Below are positions 1-12,238 of a stretch of 64,000 bases of DNA, piece after piece. The first letter of the stretch is position 1. Each line of letters opens with the position of its first letter. The notes under the pieces are model-generated. The model searched no databases. It was not told where the DNA came from and saw only the letters and a program-made list of their open reading frames with translations. The stretch is from Oasisia sp. SBJ-2009 (Eukaryota > Annelida > Polychaeta > Sabellida > Siboglinidae): NCBI GenBank assembly GCA_964017155.1, contig OZ024854.1, positions 46,896,423 through 46,960,422 of the forward strand. The letters are read 5' to 3'. The position numbers and the translations under genes were made by a program.

Positions 1-1943
1 GATACGAAGATGTAAGCAAACTACACAGTCTTTTTGTCTTGAATAAGCATCTAAACATTGCCCTACTCATCATGGAAGTGACCCATAACAGTTCACATGT
101 TACGGGTCAGTTTTTTTATTTCCGAGACAACCCTCTGAAGCTGACAATTACATTTTGCCTATAACTGCCTCCAATTCTGTCCGTCAACGTTCAGTGTGAC
201 TGTACTGCAGGGCTCAGGGCTGTTAGCTGGTCCAATCTTCTGGGGACATCACTCCTAATCTAATGGCTCAACCTGCTGACAACCTATGCTAATTAACTTT
301 CTCCTTGTGTACCCATGGGCTCATGCCCCAATAGCTACTGAATCTAATTCAATCATTTTATATTGCCATTAATTTAAGGTGCTGTTAATAACAGCACACT
401 CCAGTGAAACAGTGACCACTAAATCAGGTATATCAAGTTTGTTGTTTTTCCTTTAAAAAAAAGGTTAGTTCGTTGGGAAGTGTCATATACAGATTCCATC
501 TACATTGCAGATTTTAGTGACTAGTTTACATTTTTAATCTATGTCAGCAAACTGGTAATTAAATTAGTGATTAAACATATAATATTATGTTACAAAGATA
601 TTATACACTGAATAAACTGTGTCTATTCTAAATAACTCTAACATGTATATGATGTATAATTTGACTGTTAGCTGGTTATGAAATCTAAACATAAAATCCA
701 ACCTGCATGTAAATATTAAAATAACATCCCATCAAAAACTTTTTTATAATTAATTACAACAATGTATATTATTTTTATACATTATTCAACCCTAGCATTT
801 GTATACAATTCCAAAAAGAAACTCGATCCATCTCTGCGGTGTACCTTTAATGTTGCCTGAAGACCACAAGTCTGTAGTTCCCATGTGGGTAGGTCATAAT
901 ACACTGCATCGAGACGGGCTCCGATCAGATGTCATGTGATATGACTGCGGCCTCTACTCACGGCTGCCTGCTCGCGTTGTAGTTAATGCGAATCGCCCGA
1001 GCTAACCATTAAGTTCGACAATGTCTGGGTTTTTCGACAACCCCATCAATTATGGATGTAGTATGCCAGGGAGTGAGTGACAAGATTGACTTCCCCCGCC
1101 ACGTACAGACCCGCCGATTCCACAAAGGTTAAAATATCCACCAGCAGCTTATTTGGGAGAATTCAGCGCCCGTCATAATGAACTCAGGTGCTAATGTGTC
1201 AAATTCATCTTTTGGACATTTCTGTTATTCCGATCGCACTGTATCAGTCAGTGTATGTGAATGAGTTGTCATTTCCTGAAATTGTTATTTCTCAAAATAA
1301 TACGACGCTTGCAAATTGCATGTTTTGATTCTTTTCGCCATATGTCATAGGTTTTATAAATACAAAATGTCAAAAAATTATTGGTTCGTTTGAATTTCTT
1401 TCGAGCTAAAACAACCAATCTGTGCTAATGACCCGGCAACATTTTTATGTTACATGAACCTGGAATAGGCTAACAACATCGAGTGCTAATGGTACCACGA
1501 CTGAATTACATATATACATTTTATCTGCATATTTATCACATTAGGGAGGATATCCCATTATGCCCCCCAAAAAATTCACAAAACTTTATTATTAACCATC
1601 GACCTTCCAAATCAATTCCTTCTATTATAGTTTATTTATTATAATTTATTAACATTCCGCTGCTCATTCAGCGATATCAGACCTGTATGACCTCTAACCT
1701 CTTGACGGCATTCTTACCAAAAAAAATGTACATGTCAAAGAGTTTACAAACACAAGCCTGGGCTGATATTTACAAGTACTGATAATTCAGCTTGAAGGTA
1801 GTGCACTAGAAAGAGATAACATTACGTGATAAGATATCTACATGTTACCAACTACTTTCACTCTCTACTCAGGCCTAAGGAATGAACTCAGAGTGCAGTT
1901 AAAAACACATCTGCTTTTATCTTCATAGGTAGGAGTGGCTACT
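1..1943. other. AT-rich non-coding stretch, no gene seen
   Basis: I find no open frame with recognisable protein content and no convincing exon here. The sequence is AT-rich with short A/T runs. A somewhat CG-richer patch lies around 830-1130. It may be intergenic or intronic DNA of a gene outside the window. Confidence 0.5.
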
Positions 1944-1991
1944 CCACACACGCACGCACGCACGCACGCACGCAGGCACGCACGCACGCAG

Positions 1992-2022
<31 letters not shown>

Positions 2023-2059
2023 CCCACCCACACACACACACACACACCCCCCCCCCCCG
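1944..2059. repeat. (CACG)n / (CA)n microsatellite ending in a C-run
   Basis: A tetranucleotide CACG run with a few CAGG variants is followed by CCCA units, a CA dinucleotide run and about 13 C residues. Short open frames on the minus strand (Val-Arg-Ala-Cys repeats) are translation of the microsatellite and are not genes. Confidence 0.95.
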
Positions 2060-2494
2060 TAGTGTTGATCTTTCTCAAGGTGCAGTATGGTCTAGTGCAG
2101 GTTTCTGAAGAAAACAGATTTTCAAACATTTTTATATTTAACTTTCCACTGTTGATAGAAGGTTGACTGTTCTGGTGCCAAAAGTTGCTGTGTGTTTATT
2201 GACATTATTGCATTAAAAAATAAAATTAAAACACTGGTGTTGAACTTTGCAAACAATGATAAACATGCTACCATCATACATATTCACAAGCACACACTCA
2301 TATCGTATATAGAACTAGCCACAGACATTACGAATATTGCAGTATGTTGCAAGAAATTAAAATACAATGAGCCCTCTCAGTTACTAGTCACCATACGACC
2401 AACCTATCCTAACTGGTCATGTGACCATTCCTTACAGACAGACTAACTCTCCACTAACCACAGCTCTTCACTCTTAACAGTCCTGTTCAGTCAA

Positions 2495-2640
2495 AGACAA
2501 TTTCAACTTCTCTGGAAAGCATTGGGCCATGCTGCAATTACTGCTCAAACATTATACCTACTTAAACACCCGTCACTGTGACTTGCCATGTATTCACTTA
2601 CACGCTTCAGTGAACTGCTGCAATGCAGAACAAACATAAT
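2495..2640 (-). repeat. SINE-like fragment (GCATT..GCCATGCTGCAATTA family)
   Basis: The block GGAAAGCATTGGGCCATGC, then TGCAATTA and a later CAGTGAACTG, matches on the minus strand the body of the tRNA-headed repeat at 11919-12130 and the copies near 7010-7060, 32806-33030 and 37190-37400. No intact tRNA-like head is visible in this copy. Confidence 0.5.
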
Positions 2641-2689
2641 GGACCCAGGTTCACAATAGGAGCAAAATGAACCCGGAACTGGTCAATAG

Positions 2690-3610
2690 AGAGTTTGACC
2701 CTCAAAGAAATTACCTCACCACTCACCATAGAATCAGTTTAGAGTTTAATGCTCAATACATTACCCCTCCACTACCGGGCACTACACAGTACACACCACA
2801 GTATCGACTGAGAGTTTGAAGCTAAACACATTACCCCACCACACACCACAGAATTGACTGAGAGTTTGATGCTAAACACATTACCCCACCACACACCACA
2901 GTATTGACTGAGAGTTTGATGCTAAACACATTACCCCAGCACACACCACAGTATTGACTGAGAGTTTAATGTTAAACACATTACCCCACCACACACCACA
3001 TAATTGACTGAGAGTTTGAAGCTAAACACATTACCCCACCACACACTACAGTATTGACTGAGAGTTTGAAGCTAAACACATTACCCCACCACACACCACA
3101 GTATTGACTGAGAGTTTTAAGCTAAACACATTACCCCACCACACACCACATAATTGACTGAGAGTTTGAAGCTAAACACATTACCCCACCACACACCACA
3201 GTATTGACTGAGAGTTTGATGCTAAACACATTACCCCAGCACACACCACAGTATCCGTTGAGAGTTTGACGCTCAAAACATTACGCCACCACACACCACA
3301 GTATCAGTTGAGAATTTGATGCTAAAAGCATTACCCCACCACACACTACCCACACCACAGTATTAAGAGTTTGATGCTAAAAACAATACCCTACCAAACA
3401 CCACAGTATCACTGAGAGTTTAACGCTCAAAACATTACCCCACCACACACCACAGTATTGAGAGTTTGATGCTAAAAACATTACCCCACCACACACCACA
3501 GTATCACTGAGAGTTTAACGCTCAAAACATTACCCCACCACATACCACAGTATCTGATAAGTTGAGAGTTTGATGCTAAAAACATTACCTCACCACACAC
3601 CACAGTATCG
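2690..3610. repeat. 50-bp tandem array
   Basis: A unit beginning AGAGTTTGATGCTAAACACA and continuing through TTACCCCACCACACACCACA recurs at exactly 50 bp from about 2811 to 3240 (for example AGAGTTTGA at 2811, 2861 and 2911). Both flanks are degenerate: before 2811 and after 3240 the spacing varies and CTCAAAACATTAC variants appear. About 17-18 units in all. No coding potential. Confidence 0.93.
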
Positions 3611-4375
3611 ACTGTCTTTAATAACATGGGTTTACAATTTCAAGAAGGGATGAGTGAATTTCACTGCATTGGTATGGCAACCGAGAAACCCACAGTTTTC
3701 TTATATCCTGCCATAAAACATTCACAGAACAAGACGGCTATCAGTGTCTAGGTTTTCTAGCACTATCATACTGTGAATATAAACATCAAAGTACTTGACA
3801 GAACAGCTGTTGATAATTACAGAAACCCACTGACATCTTCCACCCATGGAGCTAAACCAAGGGCATCTGTTAACACCCTCATGGTAATCTTTATTTTAAC
3901 GCTTTTAAAGGGGACCTTAAATGCAGCTGTTGCATTACATATATCTAAATGTATACTATATAAGTATACATTAATGGTGACAGAAGCATACTCACTTATC
4001 AGACAAACTGAAAGAAATAATTTTGTTTGGTGCCTAAATAATAGAGCACTGCGTATTGCCATCTTTGTTCCAAGCGATTGGTTGCGTTACCTTCCATCTA
4101 ACCAATGAAAAATTTCGTTTTTTTTCTGGTTTTCTTCATTATTAGACATTTCTGCACACAAAAACAAAGATATGGTGCCTTATTATACACAATATACATC
4201 CTATGTATCCAAAATCCAACAAATATTTTGTATTTGCATTCAAAATGAAAATGTGAAATTAAATGGCAATGATTTATAAAACAACAAAAATATTTGTATC
4301 ATCACACTTCCTGAATGCAGATTTTAGCCACTAGAATGGGCGGAACTTTCGAACCAAAGGTCATACTGGAATTGT
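3611..4375. other. Non-coding stretch, no gene seen
   Basis: Open frames of about 80-110 codons occur on both strands around 3773-4108, but they overlap in antisense, have no recognisable domain and lack consistent splice context. I treat them as chance. Confidence 0.4.
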
Positions 4376-4379
4376 GAAC

Positions 4380-4472
4380 TGGAGAGGTTTTAATACATCA
4401 ACACAAGATTCGAACCAGGGACCTCTTAGTTGAGAGCCCGAAGCTCTACCCCGGAGCTGTACAGGAGTGGGA
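4380..4472 (-). repeat. tRNA-like head of a SINE, or tRNA pseudogene (minus strand)
   Basis: On the minus strand there is an A-box-like segment AGCTCCGGGGTAGAGC followed about 30 nt later by a perfect B-box GGTTCGAATC (complement of 4408-4417). The spacing suits an RNA polymerase III internal promoter. The anticodon arm does not fold cleanly and no CCA-adjacent acceptor pairing is evident, so a SINE head or pseudogene is more likely than a working tRNA. Confidence 0.55.
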
Positions 4473-6650
4473 GTCAGACAGTGACAGTGGATCTTTGGAC
4501 ATCAAAGACGAATACGTTATCCACCTTAACAATGTGGCATGTCTGTAGGTGAGATGCACTTACCCATTAGTGGGCCTATTAATAATAGTTTGGACAGGGA
4601 GCTAATGCACAAATGTTGAACCCAGCACTGGGAGAGAGAAGCTAAGAAACTGAGCAACCATCATAATACGCATGATAGAACATTGTAAACTATTGTGAAT
4701 GATGGAGCTCCAATAGTCGAGTTACTCCTGGGAACCCCAAAAAAGACGCTGACAAGGATCGTCAAGATTCTATTAAAATATCCAAAAACAACACACCTGA
4801 AAGTATCAACAAACATCACGGCTGAAGAAAAATGGAACACCAATCTATCCAATGATTAAGATTCATCAGGGGAAATATGACAAAAATAAATTTACAGCAA
4901 TTAGGCTACGTCAGTGGAAGGCAAAGTCGTAGCTGGAGTCAGAATGCTGCACAGTGACTGATATAGATGGTATTGATATATCAGAGGAAGCCGTCACCAC
5001 TGAATAAATTGCGTTAACGAGAAGGGCAGGTGATGCACAGCTGCCACCTAGTGGGCTCGGCAGGCAAGGTTGGTTCGTAGAAACAGCTGAGGGTGAACTA
5101 GTCAACAGCCATACTTCACAGTCGTCAGGGCAAGAATGTCAAGGTGTTGTATCAACAAAGTGGAGGAGATCACGGTTCGGTAAATGCAATGATAATAAAC
5201 AATAACATGTATACTTATATAGTCTCCATCAACCTATGCTGCTCAAAGGCACTTTGCAAATTAATTAAGACAAGATACATAAAACCCATCAAGTCGTGAA
5301 CACTAGTATATACTTTTATTTAAAATTATAAAATATCAAAACTAGAAGTCTATGATAATTATGTCAATTACAAAGTATTAAAAAATAACCACATATAGGA
5401 AATTTCTATGAAATATGCAATACACCTGTGTCTTTAAAATGTCATAAATAACTCAAACTCTCCTAATATCCTACCGGTGGCCATTAAAATATTTTTTGGG
5501 CATTGTGAAACATTTGTCGATTTACTTCCTTGTCATTTTACACCGTAATTATTATGCACTAACTAACCTTTGTGGGAGATTTGTGAAAATAACAGTTACA
5601 TTTTGAGAAACGCACTTTGTAGATCACACATGTCCCTGACAAATATACCAGTAACCTGATCTACAGAGTCTGTGTGTGCCTTGTGCTCTCATCTCACTCA
5701 TATAAATACAATATATCAAGACGTGCATGGAAATAAACCTGTTTATCTGATTATGTGTTCAATTGCTGTGCAATATGCATGAGATTTGAGGGATTTGTAA
5801 CTCTGCAATGGTGGGATTTCCAACTGCCTACCTCCTTGAGTTGAGAGCCTCTGTATTAATCTACCGGTATTACCACGACTGCGGGATTCTATTGTAGTTG
5901 ACTGTTTCTGATGAGTTCTACGCTGTTGGTTCTAATGTAATACAAAGTAACCAACCAATGAAGTAGCGATTGCTCAACACTGAAACTAACCAATCACAAT
6001 GAAGCTAACGCGCAACATTGACTAAAAAGGCACTGACATGAATAGACACAATAATGGGCTAGATTGTCAACAAGGACATGGTAATTTTGTCTCAGCAGTA
6101 GGAGACATTTGACAGGAAGTGGTTGTCATGTGTCAATTCAGGGAGACCTCACCATTAAGACCACTTTTGGGAGAGGGAGGTGACCTGATTAGAGAGAGGA
6201 GCAACATTTCCTATATGCTACTACATACAGAAATAAAATAGTGTCCTTAATTGTAAAGTGATTCTAATACTTAGTTGACTGTAATGAGAGATTGACTGCA
6301 CTTTCATGGAAACATTCTTTATTGAATGCATCTTAAATATCTTAGCACGTCTCAGTATGAGTGATGGCGATCATTCACCCTGTGTACGTACAAGACTGGT
6401 GTTTTTACTGCCCAAACATAGAGCCAGAAGAATGAACTAATCCAGCGGAAAGACACAAACTTCCTACGTATGTATAATTTGTATATCATGCCTGGTGATG
6501 GAGTCAGTCCAGTATGTGTGACACTTAATGACACCATAAACAACTGGTCCCCAGTCCCCACCCAGTCGTCTGTAAGCATATTCAAAATTACTGCAATGCG
6601 CAAACAATTTGAAAATAGTAACCTATACACAGTTACACACACCAGCTCCC
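4473..6650. other. Non-coding stretch with one short repeat fragment
   Basis: No exon is recognisable. Around 5213-5270, TTATATAGTC...GCTCAAAGGCACTTTGCAAA resembles the TTATATAGTGC...GCTCAAA.TGCTTTA block of the repeat copy at 32806, and is probably a SINE/LINE 3'-module fragment on the minus strand. The rest is AT-rich unique-looking sequence. Confidence 0.4.
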
Positions 6651-6654
6651 ACCT

Positions 6655-6835
6655 TCTGGGTGGGTTTTGTTGGGTGGGAACTGGGAACCTATAAAACTTG
6701 CTACAGAGGTTTCTGCTGTGGTAGTTATGCCCATAGGGAACAAAAACATAGCTCATTCGAGTCATTTGGGAGTCGTTGGGGAACGGATCATGAATGAAAA
6801 TGGCAAAATAGCATAAAAAACATGGCAGCAGACGA
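6655..6835 (+). repeat. Interspersed repeat family B, copy 1
   Basis: This segment aligns with 33965-34135. Shared blocks include GGGTTTTGTTGGGTGG / GAGTTTTTGTTGGGTGG, ATAAAACTT, GAGTCGTTGGGGA and GAATGAAAATGGCAAAATAG, in the same order and spacing. The family is not identified and no protein is encoded. Confidence 0.7.
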
Positions 6836-6994
6836 GACTATCCTATTGGCGTGTGTCTGAACACAGCATCACCATTGACATGGCATACACCAAACCACTG
6901 ATTTATGCACAGGCGGTACAAATGTAAGTTCTTTCATGACGCAGTTTCAAGTCTACAAGACTGCTCAGATCGTCCTACACAGGCCTGTTTAATC

Positions 6995-7060
6995 GAACAC
7001 AACCTGACTGCTATGGAAAGCATTCAGTCATGCTGCAATTATAGCACAAAAAGAAACTGG
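6995..7060 (-). repeat. SINE-like fragment
   Basis: GGAAAGCATTCAGTCATGCTG followed by CAATTATAGCAC matches the minus-strand block at 2515-2545 and the reverse of GGCTGAATGCTTCCATGAG near 12100. It is a short member of the tRNA-headed SINE family. Confidence 0.45.
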
Positions 7061-8030
7061 TATTCATAAACAAACAAACAGCCACTCATTGTTTCCAGCT
7101 GGCCGGTCTCACAGAATGTCAAATGGACTAACTCGGCCACGGTTGTTCAAAATGCCACAGAGAGGATTCGAACCAACTGGGATATCAATGCTCTAAGCGC
7201 TACCGTTACTTACCTACAAAAATATACCACTTGATAAGCCTTATCGAGATAAAACGCTATAATTAAATGGCACACCTGTACCATGACTGATGACCACAAA
7301 TCAATTTTACTACTGCAAATGGTGTTGAACTTGAAAGAAGTTTTCAAAATGTCAACAGGTGTTTTCGACATTTGTAAATGCAATTAACCAAACGCCACCT
7401 GTAAACAATTACATGTATATAAAATCTGTGACGTGTTTTCATAATTTACAATATTCACAGTGCCATGTAGGTAACTGAGAGACTGTAAAGGTGTATAGCG
7501 TAAACAGTGACACTGGCTTCCAGTTTTATATCGACACAAATTAAAATTTGCTACCATCGTATACCATGTTATTTCTATTCACCAAATTATCCAATTTGTC
7601 TCCTGCATTTTTTTGTGATATCCCTAGCTTAGAACGTCTGTTTTACAACAGCTGTTTATTCCTCAAACTAAGCTCAATATAGACAAATGTGATTTATCTG
7701 TAGCTGCAACAAAAATCTGGAGTCAACGCCCTGTCACTATAAAATCATCAGGAACTATTGCCACCTTTCGCAAAAAATTCACATTCCCACCCTGAACTTT
7801 TGGCATGCCGCTGCACTGGTGGTGACTCTTGCGAGTTCTTGTTCACGATTATGCTTAATGAGTATCCTCTGAGCTGAGATTCCATAGGATATAGTTGCTT
7901 TAGAAGTTTACTACTGTCATTCCTGGTGTTAAAGTAGTGTTATCTACAATTTGGCATCTGGCCGCCAATTAGTAACTGAGCGTAAAGTTGAGTCATGATA
8001 CCCGTGTACACATTCAGATGGCATCGGCAA
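7061..8030. other. Non-coding stretch; isolated B-box-like site
   Basis: At 7169-7180 the plus strand reads GGATTCGAACC, the complement of a polymerase III B box, but the expected A box is poor. It may be another degraded SINE head. No gene is seen. Confidence 0.35.
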
Positions 8031-8084
8031 CTCACTAAAAGCTGAAAAAAAGCTGAAAAAAAACTGAATGGGTCACTGTCACCA

Positions 8085-8185
8085 TTCCATGCACAGCTTT
8101 ATGCAGAGACCCGTCCACACGCCATTTGGATCGGTAAAACCCATTTTGGACGAGTAGAAATATCATTGGGTGGGTACAAAAATAA
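8085..8185 (-). repeat. Interspersed repeat family C, copy 1 (inverted)
   Basis: The reverse complement contains GTGGACGGGTCTCTGCATAA and AGCTG preceded by repeated GTCC/ATCC words and ATATTTCTAC. It matches the plus-strand copies ending near 25610 and 28055. Confidence 0.65.
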
Positions 8186-8939
8186 GTAGCAAAACATCTT
8201 CCAAAATCATAGATATTGTTAGTTATGTTTTGAATTGTTCTAGGTCACGATACACACAGTGACTGGCTTATGTGTATATCAGTTTACGTGAATGTGTCTA
8301 CCAAAAAATGTGTGACTGGCACAACTGTATCCTGTGCATAAAGCCCTGTTTCAAGATAATTCCTCCCATGGTCTTTCTGTGAAAAGCATTGATTGATGAA
8401 CAAGACTTAAAACTATAAGAAACTGAATGACTACAACGCATTCACAAAAACAAACACACACGTACGACTAGGATGTGTGACGCAGAAGTTGACAGATGAC
8501 ATGTGAACCGAAGAACAAACAGATGATTATGCGAAGAGATAGATAAGACAATACCCTGATAAAGCGTAACACGTGATGAAATTAAACAAAGCGCTCAGGT
8601 AAATGCCACACACCTGCCCCGAGGAACACGTCAGTTGTCAACACATCCAGGTGTAAACAAGGATCACAGATGGGATGTGGTGACGGATGTGGTGACGAGT
8701 GCACCATCGCGCGCGCACTCACACACATACACGCGCACCGCATGTAACATTATACAACCGCTGTCTTCAACACGTGTGTATGTCTGCATTGTTTTGATTG
8801 AAGTTCAGATATTGCTATTGTCGACCACACCCAAATAGATGGGCAATTGTTGGCTTGTGTGCTCAACAAACTAGGCCTTTCAGCACACAGCGTATGTGTG
8901 TAGCTACTCACACGTATGTGTTACTACACTAAGTACGGA
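8186..8939. other. Non-coding stretch, no gene seen
   Basis: Unique-looking AT-rich sequence with scattered CA and CG-containing words. No repeat or exon was recognised. Confidence 0.4.
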
Positions 8940-9540
<601 letters not shown>

Positions 9541-9649
9541 ACACCATCCAGACCAGTGACGTTTGTTGCATGTTGCACGGCATCAAACAAAAAACTTATT
9601 TATGTTATGGGATGTACAATATCGTAGGTATATGGATTATACAAAGCAG

Positions 9650-9654
<5 letters not shown>

Positions 9655-9724
<70 letters not shown>

Positions 9725-9727
9725 TAT
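9655..9727. repeat. (TA)n microsatellite
   Basis: About 36 TA dinucleotides, interrupted once by TG near 9705. It gives Tyr-Ile alternating frames that should not be annotated as genes. Confidence 0.95.
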
Positions 9728-9934
9728 TCTGGTTGTCATGGGTGCATACAGCTAAGTTGTCCCATGAACAACAAGTACCGGTGGAGTAACAATTTAACTT
9801 GTTCAGTGGCAAATTAGGTTATCGTGTGCTAACGGACAAGTGGAATCTCGAGCCCTGATATATATCATACACTGCATCTGTGTCACTGCATGGGGAACTA
9901 CTGTGTATTGTTTGTTACGATTCAACTATAAATA

Positions 9935-9993
9935 CAAATATATATATATATATACATAGGTATATACACACACATATATATATATATATATAT
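9935..9993. repeat. Second TA-rich microsatellite
   Basis: Two short TA runs (about 9937-9952 and 9966-9993) are separated by a short stretch containing CACACACA. Confidence 0.85.
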
Positions 9994-11915
9994 TTAAACA
10001 CAACATAAACAATAATACAATGGCCCTCGACACAAAGAAATGGCCGTGTGACGTCCACAACTGTGGAACACGTGCATTTGGCAGCGCGAGAGGAAATATG
10101 GTAATTATCTCAACACAGTAACCATAATGTCAGCGTCTTGTTTGCGCAATTATTTTGCAGATGAAATAAGTGGTGCGGTGGGCCGGCGTTCACTGCACGG
10201 CTCTCCCGCCTCGACCAACCAGTCTCACAAGCCTCCACTGATGGATCACATGATTAATGCAAGTCTCGCAGCAAATAAACAGTGCGGACAAAAGCAGCCT
10301 TCACTTGGGTCTGTTCATTTATAAGTTCAAGGGTCATTGGACATGTTGTAATTTAGTAACGATTGTTAATTGTAATTTAGTAATGATTTTTAATTAAATT
10401 AAAAAAAAATAGTACCTACAGACTTTAGACAGGTACATGGACAGGTGTGAAACCTGGAGAGAGGGAGAGAAAATAAGTAAAATTGCATACATGTACATAT
10501 ATACATACATAGAGGTTTGGAAATTACAATATTGTGTTGTGTTGGCTGGGGAAATGTTGAACTTGATAAATGTACATAATGCTAAATATACAGAATGAAG
10601 ATATGGTTCTCTGTGTATATATTTAGATTTTGTTGTTTTTCTTGAATCCCTGTTACAAGGGGTAAGATTGGCCACAGTCACGTTATTCAGTTTAAGTCTT
10701 TTTTGGACATTTACTAATTTATACATATTATGAAAATTGGATAACATATTGTGTTGATACACTGAACACACAAAAACAACATGAGGAAACATGTTTAGTT
10801 TGGAGATACAAATTGGGGGCTCTTCCATGAACTGCTTTAGGACAAACTCAAAAACAGCTCCTGGCAGACTAGTTAATGGACGATAATCGGTCAAAAAATG
10901 ACAATACATAAAACCATTTCATGGGTCAGTGTACCGGTATATAATGTGAGTCTTGTCTTCTGGAAATCGATTACAGAATTATTTGCACACACACAAATGT
11001 ATGATCTGAATACGAGACTTGAGCCACTGGCAAAACAGTCGCATGTCTTTTGCAGCTTTACCAGGTAATACCTGACCAGGTTGACAAAGGTCACATGACC
11101 CACTGGCGTCTAACTTGGACATCTATCGCAGAAACCTGATTCAATGAATTAACAAGGTTTAACCAGCATCTAACACCAGTTAGCACATCTAGATGTAGGA
11201 AGAGGCTTCGCCATGTCTCACATCTGACCTGTTATCCACACATATCAGAAGTATCTGCGCTGTTAGGCAACTTGGTCAAAGTCTCTGACACACATGGTTC
11301 TACACATTACGCATGTAGTGTCAAATATCAAAGTATCTAAAACATGTGTTTCTACCCATTACACACACGGTATCAAGTATCATTATAAATCACCTTAGTT
11401 TAATTAAAGGTAAACTTGTTTATTTTTCCAGTGTCAGATTCTATTTACAAATTCAAAACCTGGTATATCAACTCTGATATTCCAGATGATTTGTACAAAT
11501 GCATGATTTACCAAAATTAAACACTGTCACAAAACCATACAAAAATATCACAAACACACAAATTATCTTGTGAAAAAAGGTTTCTCTATGGAAACAGCTA
11601 ATGAGTAAAAGTCATTGTACCGACAACAGACTAGTTCACAGACATGATATTCTAGTGTCGTTGCAATCATCATAAGTTTTGCCATTAAGACTAATCTGCA
11701 GAGAATACCCAGAATGTAACTGACACTTTGGGTGATCACAACTTGTAATAAAGGCCAATTTATTAAACATATGTGATCATCTCTCGTTCGTTGACTTCTC
11801 AAGGCAGTATTTAATCAGTGCCACCTACGGCATGTGTAGCCAATGTGATGTCACATGACACATTTAGGAATGGTTTATGACTTAATCACTGTCACAAGCA
11901 CACCTTGTACACAGA
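9994..11915. other. Non-coding stretch, no gene seen
   Basis: Minus-strand frames of 171 codons (10394-10909) and 70 codons (10891-11103) are present but have no recognisable domain, unusual composition and no splice-site support. A/T-rich with an A-run near 10400. Confidence 0.4.
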
Positions 11916-11918
11916 CTA

Positions 11919-12130
11919 GGGCACAGTAGCACAGTGGATAGAGCGTTGGACCCTTAAACAAGAGGTTCCAGGTTCGAATCATGTGCTGCAGTGTCAAATT
12001 TAGGCAAATGTATTCACTTCACTCTATGTTGCACCAGTTCACTCAGCTGTATGGATGTGTACTTGAGTACAAATAGTTTTTGTGCATTTCCTGCAGGGTG
12101 GCTGAATGCTTCCATGAGAAGTGTTGGTGG
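11919..12130 (+). repeat. tRNA-derived SINE, best copy in the window
   Basis: The 5' head holds a polymerase III A box (TAGCACAGTGG, 11927-11937) and a perfect B box (GGTTCGAATC, 11971-11980), the arrangement of a tRNA-derived SINE. The body follows with CAGTTCACTCAGCTGTATG and GGCTGAATGCTTCCATGAG, both shared with other copies in this window. The AT-rich sequence just downstream may be its tail. No protein is encoded; amplification would depend on a LINE elsewhere. Confidence 0.75.
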
Positions 12131-12238
12131 GGTGGGATTGCACAGGCATGTCTGCTCGAGTAAAATGTGTTGAATACACTGTAATAGGACACGTTACTGA
12201 GTTTATAAATATGTATAAATTATACATTGTACATTGTA

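Noticed and set aside
10394..10909. 171-codon minus-strand frame
   Set aside because: No recognisable domain, compositional bias as in AT-rich non-coding DNA, and no splice partners.
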